A stretch of DNA of 41,211 nt from Lachnospiraceae bacterium. Lineage in GTDB: Bacteria; Bacillota; Clostridia; Lachnospirales; Lachnospiraceae. The position numbers were made by a program, and so were the translations under genes. The stretch lies in assembly GCA_021203305.1 (NCBI GenBank), contig JAJQBK010000021.1:1-41211 (forward strand), given 5' to 3'. Below, in pieces: positions 1 through 6,039 of this stretch; within the stretch, counting starts at the first letter, position 1; each line of letters starts with the position of its first letter. The notes beneath the pieces are model-generated. The model saw only the letters and a program-made list of their open reading frames with translations, did not search any database and was not told the origin of the DNA.

Positions 1-29
1 CAACAATATTATACAGGGAGGTTAATTCT

Positions 30-563
30 ATGAAGGTTAAAATACGAAGGGTGCATGATTTTGATTTACCAGACATTGATGTTAAGGCTATTTATCCAGA
101 TTCTATACGGTGGTCAACCGATTTTACAGTAGGAGGAACTACATGGAATTCAACTCCGTATTATTTTATAACTGCTCAAATTGATTACCTTGTAGCCATG
201 GATTTAGGACTTGCATCTGGAGAACATAAGGATTATGGCGGGAGGGCTAATATCCGCATATATAAAAAAGACAATACAGCTCCAGAATATAAGGAAGGGT
301 ATGCTTGGGTATGCCAACAGGCTGGAACGAAGCCTAAAATGTCATGGAATGACGGAAATAATGTTGCCGATGAAGTAAGAAAGCTTGTAGAAGAAACGCC
401 TGGCATTTTATCAAAGGATGTAGTTAAGATTTTGGTAGGGCGTGGCTTTGATAAAACAAGGGTTCAGAATGCAATCCACAGATTAAAAAATGTTGAGTTG
501 AAAAGCAAAAAGACATTAATTGGAGTAAAACAAGGTACGTCATATAAGCTTTACCTAAAATAG
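30..563 (+). CDS. Hypothetical protein with probable C-terminal winged helix
   Basis: This is a 177-residue open frame with a good ribosome binding site (GGGAGG about 8 bases before the ATG). I do not recognise the family. The N-terminal two thirds are rich in aromatic and charged residues and show no signal peptide or membrane segment. Residues about 110-165 are predicted helical and read like a small winged-helix domain (GILSKDVVKIL, then RVQNAIHRLKN). The gene lies in the AT-rich left end, which looks like cargo of an integrated element, and it is followed by a bidirectional terminator. A DNA-binding role is only an inference from the C-terminal pattern. Confidence 0.7.
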   Translation: MKVKIRRVHDFDLPDIDVKAIYPDSIRWSTDFTVGGTTWNSTPYYFITAQIDYLVAMDLGLASGEHKDYGGRANIRIYKKDNTAPEYKEGYAWVCQQAGTKPKMSWNDGNNVADEVRKLVEETPGILSKDVVKILVGRGFDKTRVQNAIHRLKNVELKSKKTLIGVKQGTSYKLYLK

Positions 564-603
564 TTTAATTGTCATCTAATGGACTATATCATTTTTAATC
601 AAT

Positions 604-637
604 AAAAAAGCAGCTTTTCTATAAAAGTTGCTTTTTT
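604..637. terminator. Bidirectional intrinsic terminator
   Basis: A stem of AAAAAAGC/GCTTTTTT type with a short loop lies between two convergent genes, the 177-residue orphan on + and the ribbon-helix-helix gene on -. The A-run on one side and T-run on the other would serve both directions. Confidence 0.75.
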
Positions 638-641
638 ATTC

Positions 642-836
642 TTAATTGAGGTTGTCCTTTTTTTGAGTGGTTGGAACCATGTTTTGTAAAGCATATTCAC
701 AAGCTTGAATAACAAAGCCAGAAAAAGAGGTGTGAGTGCCTTCTAATGCGGCTTCTATTTCATTAATCAAAGGTACCGGAAAACGAATTGTTTTATTCTC
801 TGTTTCTTTTTTATCTGACTTGATTTGAAAAGACAT
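642..836 (-). CDS. Small ribbon-helix-helix-like protein (DUF3950/YlcI-YnfO-like)
   Basis: A 64-residue protein starting at the ATG at 836, preceded on the minus strand by AAGGAGGT. A longer frame upstream lacks a ribosome binding site and is not used. The sequence has a basic/polar start, then TIRFPVPLINEIEAAL and SFSGFVIQACEYAL, the beta strand followed by two helices expected of a ribbon-helix-helix DNA-binding fold. The TIRFP..L..EIE and FSxFVxxA pattern resembles the short DUF3950 (YlcI/YnfO) family. Three 12-bp tandem repeats lie just upstream of the gene and would suit autoregulation by such a protein. Alternatively it may be an antitoxin without a visible toxin. Confidence 0.7.
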   Translation of the reverse strand: MSFQIKSDKKETENKTIRFPVPLINEIEAALEGTHTSFSGFVIQACEYALQNMVPTTQKKDNLN

Positions 837-888
837 AATTATTTGACCTCCTTGTGCATTTGATTGTATTGCAAAAAGGGAAATAAAT

Positions 889-925
889 ATGCATTGCAAA
901 ATGCATTGCAAAATGCGTTGCAGAA
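889..925. promoter_or_regulatory. Tandem 12-bp repeats, candidate operator
   Basis: Three head-to-tail units begin at 889, 901 and 913: ATGCATTGCAAA, an exact second copy, and ATGCGTTGCAGA, followed by a partial ATGC. A degenerate unit (TTGTATTGCAAA) lies at about 864-875. The array is in the divergent region between the ribbon-helix-helix gene and the lipoprotein gene, so it could control both. Ribbon-helix-helix regulators commonly bind tandem short repeats, so the neighbouring protein is the obvious candidate ligand; this is inference. Confidence 0.55.
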
Positions 926-992
926 TGCTAAAATAGCTTAAAACTACGGATTATATCGCCGGAATAGCTTGTCTATAGAAAGGAGACCAACT

Positions 993-2207
993 ATGAAGAA
1001 GAAAATGGTAGCAATGTTATTAGGATTGGCTTTAGCAGCCAGCACACTCGGAGGGTGCGGAGAAGCAACCGTCGAGGACACCACAGAGGTAGTCGAAGAA
1101 ATCGACGAGACCGAAGAAGCCGAAGCCGAGGTAGAAGCCGAAGAAGTTACCGAAGAAGCCGAAGTCGAGGTTGTATTTGAAGCTGAGACCGAAGAAGCCA
1201 CCGAGGAAGAAGACACCGAGGAATCCGAAGAAGCCGAAGAAGTCGAAGAAGAAACCACCGAAGCCGAGGTAGAAACCACAACCGAAGCCGAAGTCGAAGA
1301 GACAACCGAAACCGAAGTAGTTTACACCTACAGCGAAGTAACCGCGACGATGTATGCGAAGCAGTCGGTGAATGTACGGGATTTACCCTCAACGGATGGC
1401 AACAGGGTAGGCGGACTCAGCACCAATCAGGAAGTATCTGTAACAGGTCAGTGCAACGAGACCGGATGGTATCGAATCTCCTATAACGGTACGGACGCAT
1501 ACGTCAGCAACAACTATCTTGTATCTGAAAAGGTAGCAACGCAGACGACGACCACCACCACGCAGGATACTACTACAACTACCACGCAGACGGAAACCCA
1601 GCAGAGTACACAGACCACGGAGACGACCTCCACGGCAACGCAGGTATCTACACAGAGCAGCTCATCCAGTGGGGAGTCCTCTCAAACTTTCGCAGATTGG
1701 AATTCTGCTTCAGCTTTTTGTGATACTCTTAGAAGTCAAGGGTATTCAGATAGTTCAATTAGAATAGGAATGGATGTTTTTAGTGGAACTTACATTGTGT
1801 ATTATTCAGATAGTACAACCACAACGACAACTACTACCACAACGAATACTGTTACAGCTTCTGGTTATTCCACAGAATGTGTAGGGTACATCAACGACCT
1901 CAGAGCTTCTGTTGGAGTCAGCAGCCTGACATGGAGCGACAGCCTTGCAGAAGTAGCCTTAGCGAGAGCACAGGAGTTAGCAGAGGCAGGTGCCTTAGAT
2001 GGTCACGCAGGTCTCAGCAAATACGGTAGTTATGGTGAGAATATCGGCGGTAGCAATGTTGCGAAGCCAACTGCTTGGGGTGCATACTATGGTTGGTACA
2101 ACAGCGAAGGTCACTACAATAACATGGTGAATAGTGGTTACACTTATGTGGCAGTAGCTTACGCAGAGAATGCCAATGGTGGTTTCTGGGTCACCATCTT
2201 CCAGTAA
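993..2207 (+). CDS. Surface lipoprotein with SH3 and CAP/SCP domains
   Basis: A 404-residue exported protein. The start is the ATG at 993 behind AAAGGAG. A lysine-rich signal peptide ends in a lipobox (LGG-C) with Cys22 as the lipidation site. Residues about 23-115 are almost entirely Glu/Thr/Val/Ala repeats, residues 120-180 form a bacterial SH3 domain (SVNVRDLPS, GWYRISYNG), then a Thr/Gln/Ser linker, a short domain around 230-270, a second Thr tract, and a C-terminal CAP/SCP domain from about 297 (CVGYINDLR, GHYNNMVNSGYTYVAVAY). SH3 domains usually bind cell wall; CAP domains in bacteria are mostly uncharacterised. The acidic repeats probably span the wall. It lies inside the putative integrated element and is followed by a terminator. 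Confidence 0.85.
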   Translation: MKKKMVAMLLGLALAASTLGGCGEATVEDTTEVVEEIDETEEAEAEVEAEEVTEEAEVEVVFEAETEEATEEEDTEESEEAEEVEEETTEAEVETTTEAEVEETTETEVVYTYSEVTATMYAKQSVNVRDLPSTDGNRVGGLSTNQEVSVTGQCNETGWYRISYNGTDAYVSNNYLVSEKVATQTTTTTTQDTTTTTTQTETQQSTQTTETTSTATQVSTQSSSSSGESSQTFADWNSASAFCDTLRSQGYSDSSIRIGMDVFSGTYIVYYSDSTTTTTTTTTTNTVTASGYSTECVGYINDLRASVGVSSLTWSDSLAEVALARAQELAEAGALDGHAGLSKYGSYGENIGGSNVAKPTAWGAYYGWYNSEGHYNNMVNSGYTYVAVAYAENANGGFWVTIFQ

Positions 2208-2216
2208 CTTGTCAAC

Positions 2217-2245
2217 AACCCCCCTCTCCGGAGGGGGTTTTTCTT
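2217..2245 (+). terminator. Intrinsic terminator after the lipoprotein gene
   Basis: AACCCCC pairs with GGGGGTT across a short loop and is followed by TTTTCTTTT. It separates the lipoprotein gene from the next small gene, whose ribosome binding site follows directly. Confidence 0.8.
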
Positions 2246-2265
2246 TTAGAAGGAGGTATCTAACT

Positions 2266-2562
2266 ATGATTGATTCTGATTTGAAGGCTTTAGTAGCAGA
2301 AAAATTTATTCATCACGCATATGAAATATACCATACAAACCCACGTATAAGCAGTTCTAAGTGGTTAGTACGTGTCATCAAGAAAGAGGTTATGCAGAAG
2401 ATAAGTCTTTTAGATGAGGTATTAGAAAATCTACCAGAACATTTTATTGAAGAAGATGTGGATAGGGTATTGGAGAATACAACACAAAACTTCTTTGATG
2501 ATACTGAAAAGAACATAGTCAAAAGGTATATTTTGAACAATGAAAATTTTGCCTTGTGGTAA
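2266..2562 (+). CDS. Small hypothetical protein
   Basis: A 98-residue protein starting MIDSDLKALV. The start is decided by AGAAGGAGGTATCTAACT before the ATG; the longer upstream frame overlaps the lipoprotein gene and its terminator and is rejected. The protein is predicted mostly helical and acidic, with no signal peptide or membrane segment, and I do not recognise it. The leader is nearly the same as that of the next gene, which suggests duplication of the translation signal within the element. Confidence 0.65.
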   Translation: MIDSDLKALVAEKFIHHAYEIYHTNPRISSSKWLVRVIKKEVMQKISLLDEVLENLPEHFIEEDVDRVLENTTQNFFDDTEKNIVKRYILNNENFALW

Positions 2563-2594
2563 CCTCAAATTATCTATAGAAGGAGGTATCTATA

Positions 2595-2840
2595 ATGAAG
2601 TTTTTTACGAGTGTCAGCGAGAATCTACATGCAAGAAGAAAGATTACTGCAATAGTTATGTGTTCTATTGCTATGGTGTTGGGGATTTGTTGGTTTTTAT
2701 ACTCTAATATCTATGTATTTAGTTATAAGCCTATATATCCTTATGTTAAATGTATTCTTGGATTATCATTCACATGTTCATTTGCTATATTTGCATTTTC
2801 AATATATCTTTTATTTGGGGAGTGGTTATATAAAGAATAG
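2595..2840 (+). CDS. Small two-span membrane protein
   Basis: An 81-residue protein behind AGAAGGAGGTATCTATA. It has a short basic N-terminus and two hydrophobic segments at about 17-37 and 53-75, separated by a Tyr/Lys/Pro loop. No family is recognised. It is AT-rich like its neighbours and is the last gene before the tRNA-end remnant, so it is probably cargo of the integrated element. Confidence 0.6.
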   Translation: MKFFTSVSENLHARRKITAIVMCSIAMVLGICWFLYSNIYVFSYKPIYPYVKCILGLSFTCSFAIFAFSIYLLFGEWLYKE

Positions 2841-3009
2841 CCATAATGGATTGTACGAAATATACTTTAAATTGTGCGATGTGTGGGAGACAGGTTATGA
2901 AACTTGAAGGATATCAGGTGCTTTCCTTCTTTTTGAGAACAAGTTGAGAACAAAGAGAAGGTGAAGCGCTGAAATGCTCCTTTCTAAAGGCTTTTTGAAA
3001 CGGGGTTGA

Positions 3010-3031
3010 GGTTCGAATCCTGTTACCCCGA
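3010..3031 (+). other. 3' end of a tRNA gene (proline-like), candidate attR
   Basis: Bases 3010-3031 read as the end of a tRNA: the T-loop TTCGAAT, the 3' strand of a T-stem, then TACCCCG as the 3' acceptor strand and A as the discriminator, followed by a T-rich terminator. The 5' side of the T-stem mismatches (TGAGG against CCTGT) and there is no anticodon or D arm upstream, so only the 3' part is present. C1-G72 with A73 is typical of bacterial proline tRNA. Everything to the left is AT-rich accessory DNA and everything to the right is GC-rich. This is what an attR site looks like after integration into the 3' end of a tRNA gene lying left of the window. A CGGGGT at 3001-3006 can also pair with ACCCCG to make a terminator-like hairpin. 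Confidence 0.6.
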
Positions 3032-3076
3032 TTTTTTCTTTTTTAAAAAGATTACACCCGCGGGGAGAATTTGAGC

Positions 3077-4156
3077 ATGAAACACTTAAGACGCATGATT
3101 GCGGCGTTACTTGCCGCTGCCATGATTGTCAGTACCTTTGCCACTGCCACAGTTACGGCAGACGCAAAAACCACCACATTATCTGACGGCACAGTCTTTG
3201 ATTCTGTGTATTATGCCGCGGCCTATCCGGACGTGGTGGCGGTGCTTGGCAGCAGCTACAGCGCGTTGTTAAACCACTATCTGACCTATGGGAAGGCGGA
3301 GGGACGCAGCGCCTCCGGGCGTACTGTTACATTCTCTGACGGGACTGTATTTGACGCGGATTTCTATGCCAATACATATTCGGATTTGAAGAATGCCTTT
3401 GGAACTGACTTCGCGTTACTGTATACCCATTATATTACTTATGGCGTGAAGGAAGGCAGACTTCCGTCCGAGTCCGGCGCACCCTCAGACATCTCCGTTG
3501 TAACGAGAGCAGCAGTGGCTGCCTCTTCTGCAGCGGCTTCCACTCCCAGCGGCGGCCACCAGATTTCCGGTTTCACGGTCATTTCCCAGTATCCGGAGCT
3601 GCCCACGGGCTGTGAGTCTGTTGCGGCGACCATGCTGGTGAATTATTACGGATACTCTGTTGACAAGGTGACGCTTACTGACAATTATCTTCCGACGGTA
3701 GCCGCTGCATTTTACTATGACGCGAACGGCAACAAGATTGGCCCTGACATGGAAAACTATTTTGTCGGCGATCCGCACGGAACAGGACATATCTGCGGCG
3801 TACCGGCTATTATGACTGAACTGAACAGCTACCTGTCCGACCAGGGCTCCGATCTGCAGGCGGTCAATAAAACGGGAATTACGCTGGATGAGCTGTATTC
3901 CTACATTGACAATGATACGCCGGTCATGGTCTGGGTAACGATTTACATGGCCAACAGACGGGCAACAACGGGGTGGTACACCGAGGATGGCCGCTGGATG
4001 GAGTATGCCACCAATGACCATGGCGCTGTATTGATCGGCTACACGGATACTACAGTTACTATTGCAGACCCTATTTCGGGAAAAGTGACCTACAGCCGCA
4101 CGCAGTTCGAGAAGGTGTTCGCCTCCCGCGGGAATCAGGCGCTGATTATTCAGTAA
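3077..4156 (+). CDS. Secreted C39-like cysteine peptidase with two N-terminal repeats
   Basis: A 359-residue secreted protein. The ATG at 3077 is preferred over TTG at 3071 because GGGGAG sits 9 bases before it. A signal peptide ends near ADA. Two copies of a roughly 43-residue repeat follow (DGTVFDxxYYA..YPD...LLxHYxTYGxxEGR) at about 35-78 and 84-127; this repeat is common in exported Clostridia proteins. The C-terminal half is a peptidase_C39_2 (papain-like) domain with Cys179 in LPTGCESVA, His315 in NDHGAVLIGY and an Asp in IADPISG. It may cleave peptides or amidate bonds outside the cell; the substrate is unknown. It stands alone with its own terminator. Confidence 0.85.
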   Translation: MKHLRRMIAALLAAAMIVSTFATATVTADAKTTTLSDGTVFDSVYYAAAYPDVVAVLGSSYSALLNHYLTYGKAEGRSASGRTVTFSDGTVFDADFYANTYSDLKNAFGTDFALLYTHYITYGVKEGRLPSESGAPSDISVVTRAAVAASSAAASTPSGGHQISGFTVISQYPELPTGCESVAATMLVNYYGYSVDKVTLTDNYLPTVAAAFYYDANGNKIGPDMENYFVGDPHGTGHICGVPAIMTELNSYLSDQGSDLQAVNKTGITLDELYSYIDNDTPVMVWVTIYMANRRATTGWYTEDGRWMEYATNDHGAVLIGYTDTTVTIADPISGKVTYSRTQFEKVFASRGNQALIIQ

Positions 4157-4185
4157 ACAATAATAAATACACATGATAATATACT

Positions 4186-4225
4186 AAAAGAAAGGCTTGC
4201 CGATTTGGTAAGCCTTTCTTTTAGT
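4186..4225 (+). terminator. Intrinsic terminator after the C39-like peptidase
   Basis: AAAAGAAAGGCTT pairs with AAGCCTTTCTTTT across an 11-base loop. The A-run before it makes it potentially bidirectional. Confidence 0.85.
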
Positions 4226-4349
4226 GACAAAATTTTGACGAATACATTATTTTTTTCTGTCTCAATGCAAATGGTCTGTTGAATCAGCAACCGCACAGAT
4301 AGAAGTGATTTGTGATTGCAGGCAGCCTCTGTTATTGAGAAAAAAAGTT

Positions 4350-4452
4350 ATGTATAAAATTATTGCGTGTGATCTGGATGAAGCATTATTTAAAGCCTGA
4401 CGGAACTATCGATTAAAAGGATATCAAGACCATGATCAGAGAAAAGGAAGCG
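4350..4452 (+). pseudogene. Remnant of a Cof-type HAD phosphatase
   Basis: Translation from 4350 gives MYKIIACDLDEALFKA and a stop; the first half matches the DxDxT-containing start of Cof/YidA HAD phosphatases, with the usual GT replaced by EA. After frame changes, bases 4417-4452 read KDIKTMIREKEA, which fits the next helix of the same family. No further homology follows. I read it as about 35 codons left from a degraded gene. The small-RNA terminator begins inside its right end. Confidence 0.5.
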
Positions 4453-4579
4453 CACCACTGGTGCGCTTCCAAATAATGATGAATAAAATAGGTGGGTGAC
4501 AATCCACATCTCCTAGCTATGGGCGACGGCCGCCTGTTCCGTCCTCAGATTTTATTCATAATCATCTTATGTGTAATGT
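4440..4579 (-). ncRNA. Candidate structured small RNA, about 140 nt, unknown family
   Basis: On the minus strand a consensus promoter is followed by a core that opens and closes with a long stem (4549-4565 pairs with 4473-4489; 10 contiguous pairs next to the core plus more across mismatches). Inside are a GC-rich arm (GACGG with CCGTC, around 4520-4545) and a GTGG/CCAC arm (around 4492-4508). A perfect 12-bp hairpin at 4446-4470 followed by TTTTCTCT on the minus strand terminates it. No convincing reading frame is present. I do not recognise it as 6S, SRP, RNase P, tmRNA or a riboswitch I know. It lies just behind a PBECR-type RNase gene on the same strand, so it could be an RNA partner of that enzyme, or an independent sRNA. 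Confidence 0.6.
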
Positions 4580-4585
4580 ACAATC

Positions 4586-4613
4586 ATTATACCTGATTTT
4601 TTGCTTATGTCAA
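4586..4613 (-). promoter_or_regulatory. Consensus sigma-A promoter for the small RNA
   Basis: Read on the minus strand, TTGACA (4613-4608) and TATAAT (4591-4586) are both perfect consensus hexamers with a 16-bp spacer. The -35 box abuts the stop codon of the upstream RNase gene, so the promoter serves whatever lies downstream, which contains no gene except the structured RNA. The expected start is near 4579. Confidence 0.75.
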
Positions 4614-4967
4614 GGGGATCAGGGTACCTTTTTTGATATAGCGTTCCGCGTTACAGGTGCTTAAACAGTGTAATGTTTTGACATAACATATCTTTGATGC
4701 GGAAGGTTTTACGGCAACGCGTACATAATCCTTGCTGAAAGGATATAGTTTTACAAATAGTATAGAAGAATCCTTTGGATTTATTCCAACATAATCAGGC
4801 TGACTGATAATGAGTGCAATTTCAGAAAAATATTTCTCATATTCATAAGGATGACGGCTTTTAATATGTTCAACATTGATTTCTCCAATATATACAGGAG
4901 TATCGGCAGACATGTCAAGATTGAGAAGATGGATTATTCCGGAAGAAATATATGCGACAGGTTTCAT
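4605..4967 (-). CDS. PBECR-family (barnase-EndoU-ColicinE5/D-RelE-like) nuclease
   Basis: A 120-residue protein if started at the internal ATG at 4967, which follows AAGGAATAACAGAAAA; an open frame extends to 5054 but has no ribosome binding site. The sequence has the PBECR pattern: a lead-in helix (IIHLLNLDM), PVYIGEINVEHIKSRHP with the conserved His, Tyr-Glu-Lys-Tyr, IISQPDYVGINPKDSS, VRVAVKPS and a closing YIKKGTLIP. PBECR domains are predicted ribonucleases found in phages, mobile elements and toxins. There is no protein antitoxin next to it; a strongly transcribed structured RNA starts at its stop codon. The exact PBECR subgroup is uncertain. Confidence 0.65.
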   Translation of the reverse strand: MKPVAYISSGIIHLLNLDMSADTPVYIGEINVEHIKSRHPYEYEKYFSEIALIISQPDYVGINPKDSSILFVKLYPFSKDYVRVAVKPSASKICYVKTLHCLSTCNAERYIKKGTLIPLT

Positions 4968-5054
4968 TTTTCTGTTATTCCTTATTTTGACATTCAGAGT
5001 TAATGTGTCCGGTGGTGGAAGTATTTTAGAATGCCTGTATTTCCTGAAATACAT

Positions 5055-5517
5055 AGGATAAGGAGTACAGAATTTTTATCATATGTCGAATATTGTATTG
5101 TTTTTGTATTATAAATGTTCCGGTTTCATCTGTAAAGAGGCAGCAGAACAGATTTCAGGATATTTTTGCGATAAAATTGACAGCATGATGAGGGAGGCCA
5201 GGTGCCCTGACACGGGGAAGGAAAGCCCTGGGCCGGACGGTAACGCTGGCGGGTCAGAAACCGGCAGTCTTTTTTGACAAAAAACATCAAACAGGTTAAA
5301 AAACATCAAGATTTTGAATAACATCGAACCTTGAATCGACAAAAAAACTGATTTATACTGAGTACGATTTTTAGAAAAATTTTAGAATTTATGAAAAGTT
5401 TATGTAAGCTGTACGAAGAGGAAGTTACCGCGGATCACAGCGTGTTGTGGTCTTTTTTTGCGGGAGTACGGCCGCGGTATTTCCAGGAGTATGGCTGCGG
5501 TATTTTCAGGAGTCTGG
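5055..5517 (+). promoter_or_regulatory. Control region of the orphan gene and cstA: phased repeats, promoter, leader
   Basis: This 460-base stretch holds no gene I accept; a 64-codon frame at 5083-5277 has no ribosome binding site. A promoter TTGAAT (5331-5336), 17-bp spacer, TATACT (5354-5359) is clear. Upstream lie three direct repeats AACATC(A/G)A at 5283, 5302 and 5320, spaced 19 and 18 bp, close to two helical turns, as an activator site would be. The leader carries a terminator hairpin and, around it, an 8-bp inverted pair TACCGCGG (5426-5433) and CCGCGGTA (5472-5479). The last 46 bases are a tandem duplication (5472-5494, 5495-5517) that contains the AGGAGT ribosome binding site twice. 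Confidence 0.6.
5433..5459 (+). terminator. Leader terminator (possible attenuator) before the cstA gene pair
   Basis: GATCAC pairs with GTGGTC across an 8-base loop and is followed by seven Ts, about 75 bases downstream of the expected transcription start and before the first gene. Such a position suggests attenuation; the enclosing TACCGCGG/CCGCGGTA pair might modulate it. Confidence 0.6.
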
Positions 5518-6006
5518 ATGGATAAGACGGAAGCGCTCACGAAGCTGCTGCGTTCGTTTGAGACATATTATGATATCAACCGGGAGGATCCGGTGAAGCC
5601 CTTCGCGGCCCAGGCGGAGTTTTCCCTGCATGATGAGCAGTATTTTCTGATCAGGAGCGCCAGGATCAGCGAGGCTGACACGAAGGAATTCGTTTATTTC
5701 GCGACGGCGGATGTGCTGGATCAGGGGACTTTGGAGGAGTTGGACAGGCGGGCCCGGGAGGACGGAACCGGAAGAGTGAACCCTCACAAGGATCACCGCA
5801 ACAGCGATGTGATATTGATTATTCTGGCGGATCAGATTGATCAGGAGGCGTTTGCCCTGATTCCGAAGCTTCGCCATTATAAGAGCTACCGCCATGGACT
5901 TTATGGCTGGAGCCATTACAAACTGGCTGCAATCGAGCTTGCCTCGGGGCGCACGGCCGCAAACCGCCAGGGCCGCGATCTGAGGAAGCTCTTTAGCGCA
6001 ATATAG
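5518..6006 (+). CDS. Hypothetical protein co-transcribed with cstA
   Basis: A 162-residue cytoplasmic protein starting MDKTEALTKLL, with AGGAG 5 bases before the ATG; two earlier in-frame ATGs lie in a tandem duplication. It is predicted alpha/beta, with a central hydrophobic strand (DVILIILAD) and a C-terminal basic stretch (LYGWSHYKLAAIEL..GRTAANRQG). I do not recognise the family. It ends 33 bases before cstA under the same promoter, so it is probably a partner or regulator of that transporter. No signal peptide or membrane segment is seen. Confidence 0.75.
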   Translation: MDKTEALTKLLRSFETYYDINREDPVKPFAAQAEFSLHDEQYFLIRSARISEADTKEFVYFATADVLDQGTLEELDRRAREDGTGRVNPHKDHRNSDVILIILADQIDQEAFALIPKLRHYKSYRHGLYGWSHYKLAAIELASGRTAANRQGRDLRKLFSAI

Positions 6007-6039
6007 TTTATCCAACTAAGGAAGGGAGTAGTTTTTTGT

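Noticed and set aside
889-925. CRISPR-like short repeat array
   Set aside because: Units are head-to-tail without spacers, and no cas genes are in the window; it fits an operator better.
944-1392. Long minus-strand Ser- and Arg/Leu-rich reading frames opposite the lipoprotein gene
   Set aside because: They are reflections of the Glu/Thr codon repeats on the other strand; no ribosome binding site and no family resemblance.
2846-2947. 33-codon frame with a CxxC pair just before the tRNA remnant
   Set aside because: No ribosome binding site and no recognisable fold; too short to support.
4440-4579. Small RNA as 6S RNA or SRP RNA
   Set aside because: Too short for Firmicutes 6S, without its central bubble pattern, and without the SRP GGAAGCAGC loop signature.
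5083-5277. 64-codon plus-strand frame
   Set aside because: No ribosome binding site, composition changes half way, and it runs into the repeats of the cstA control region.
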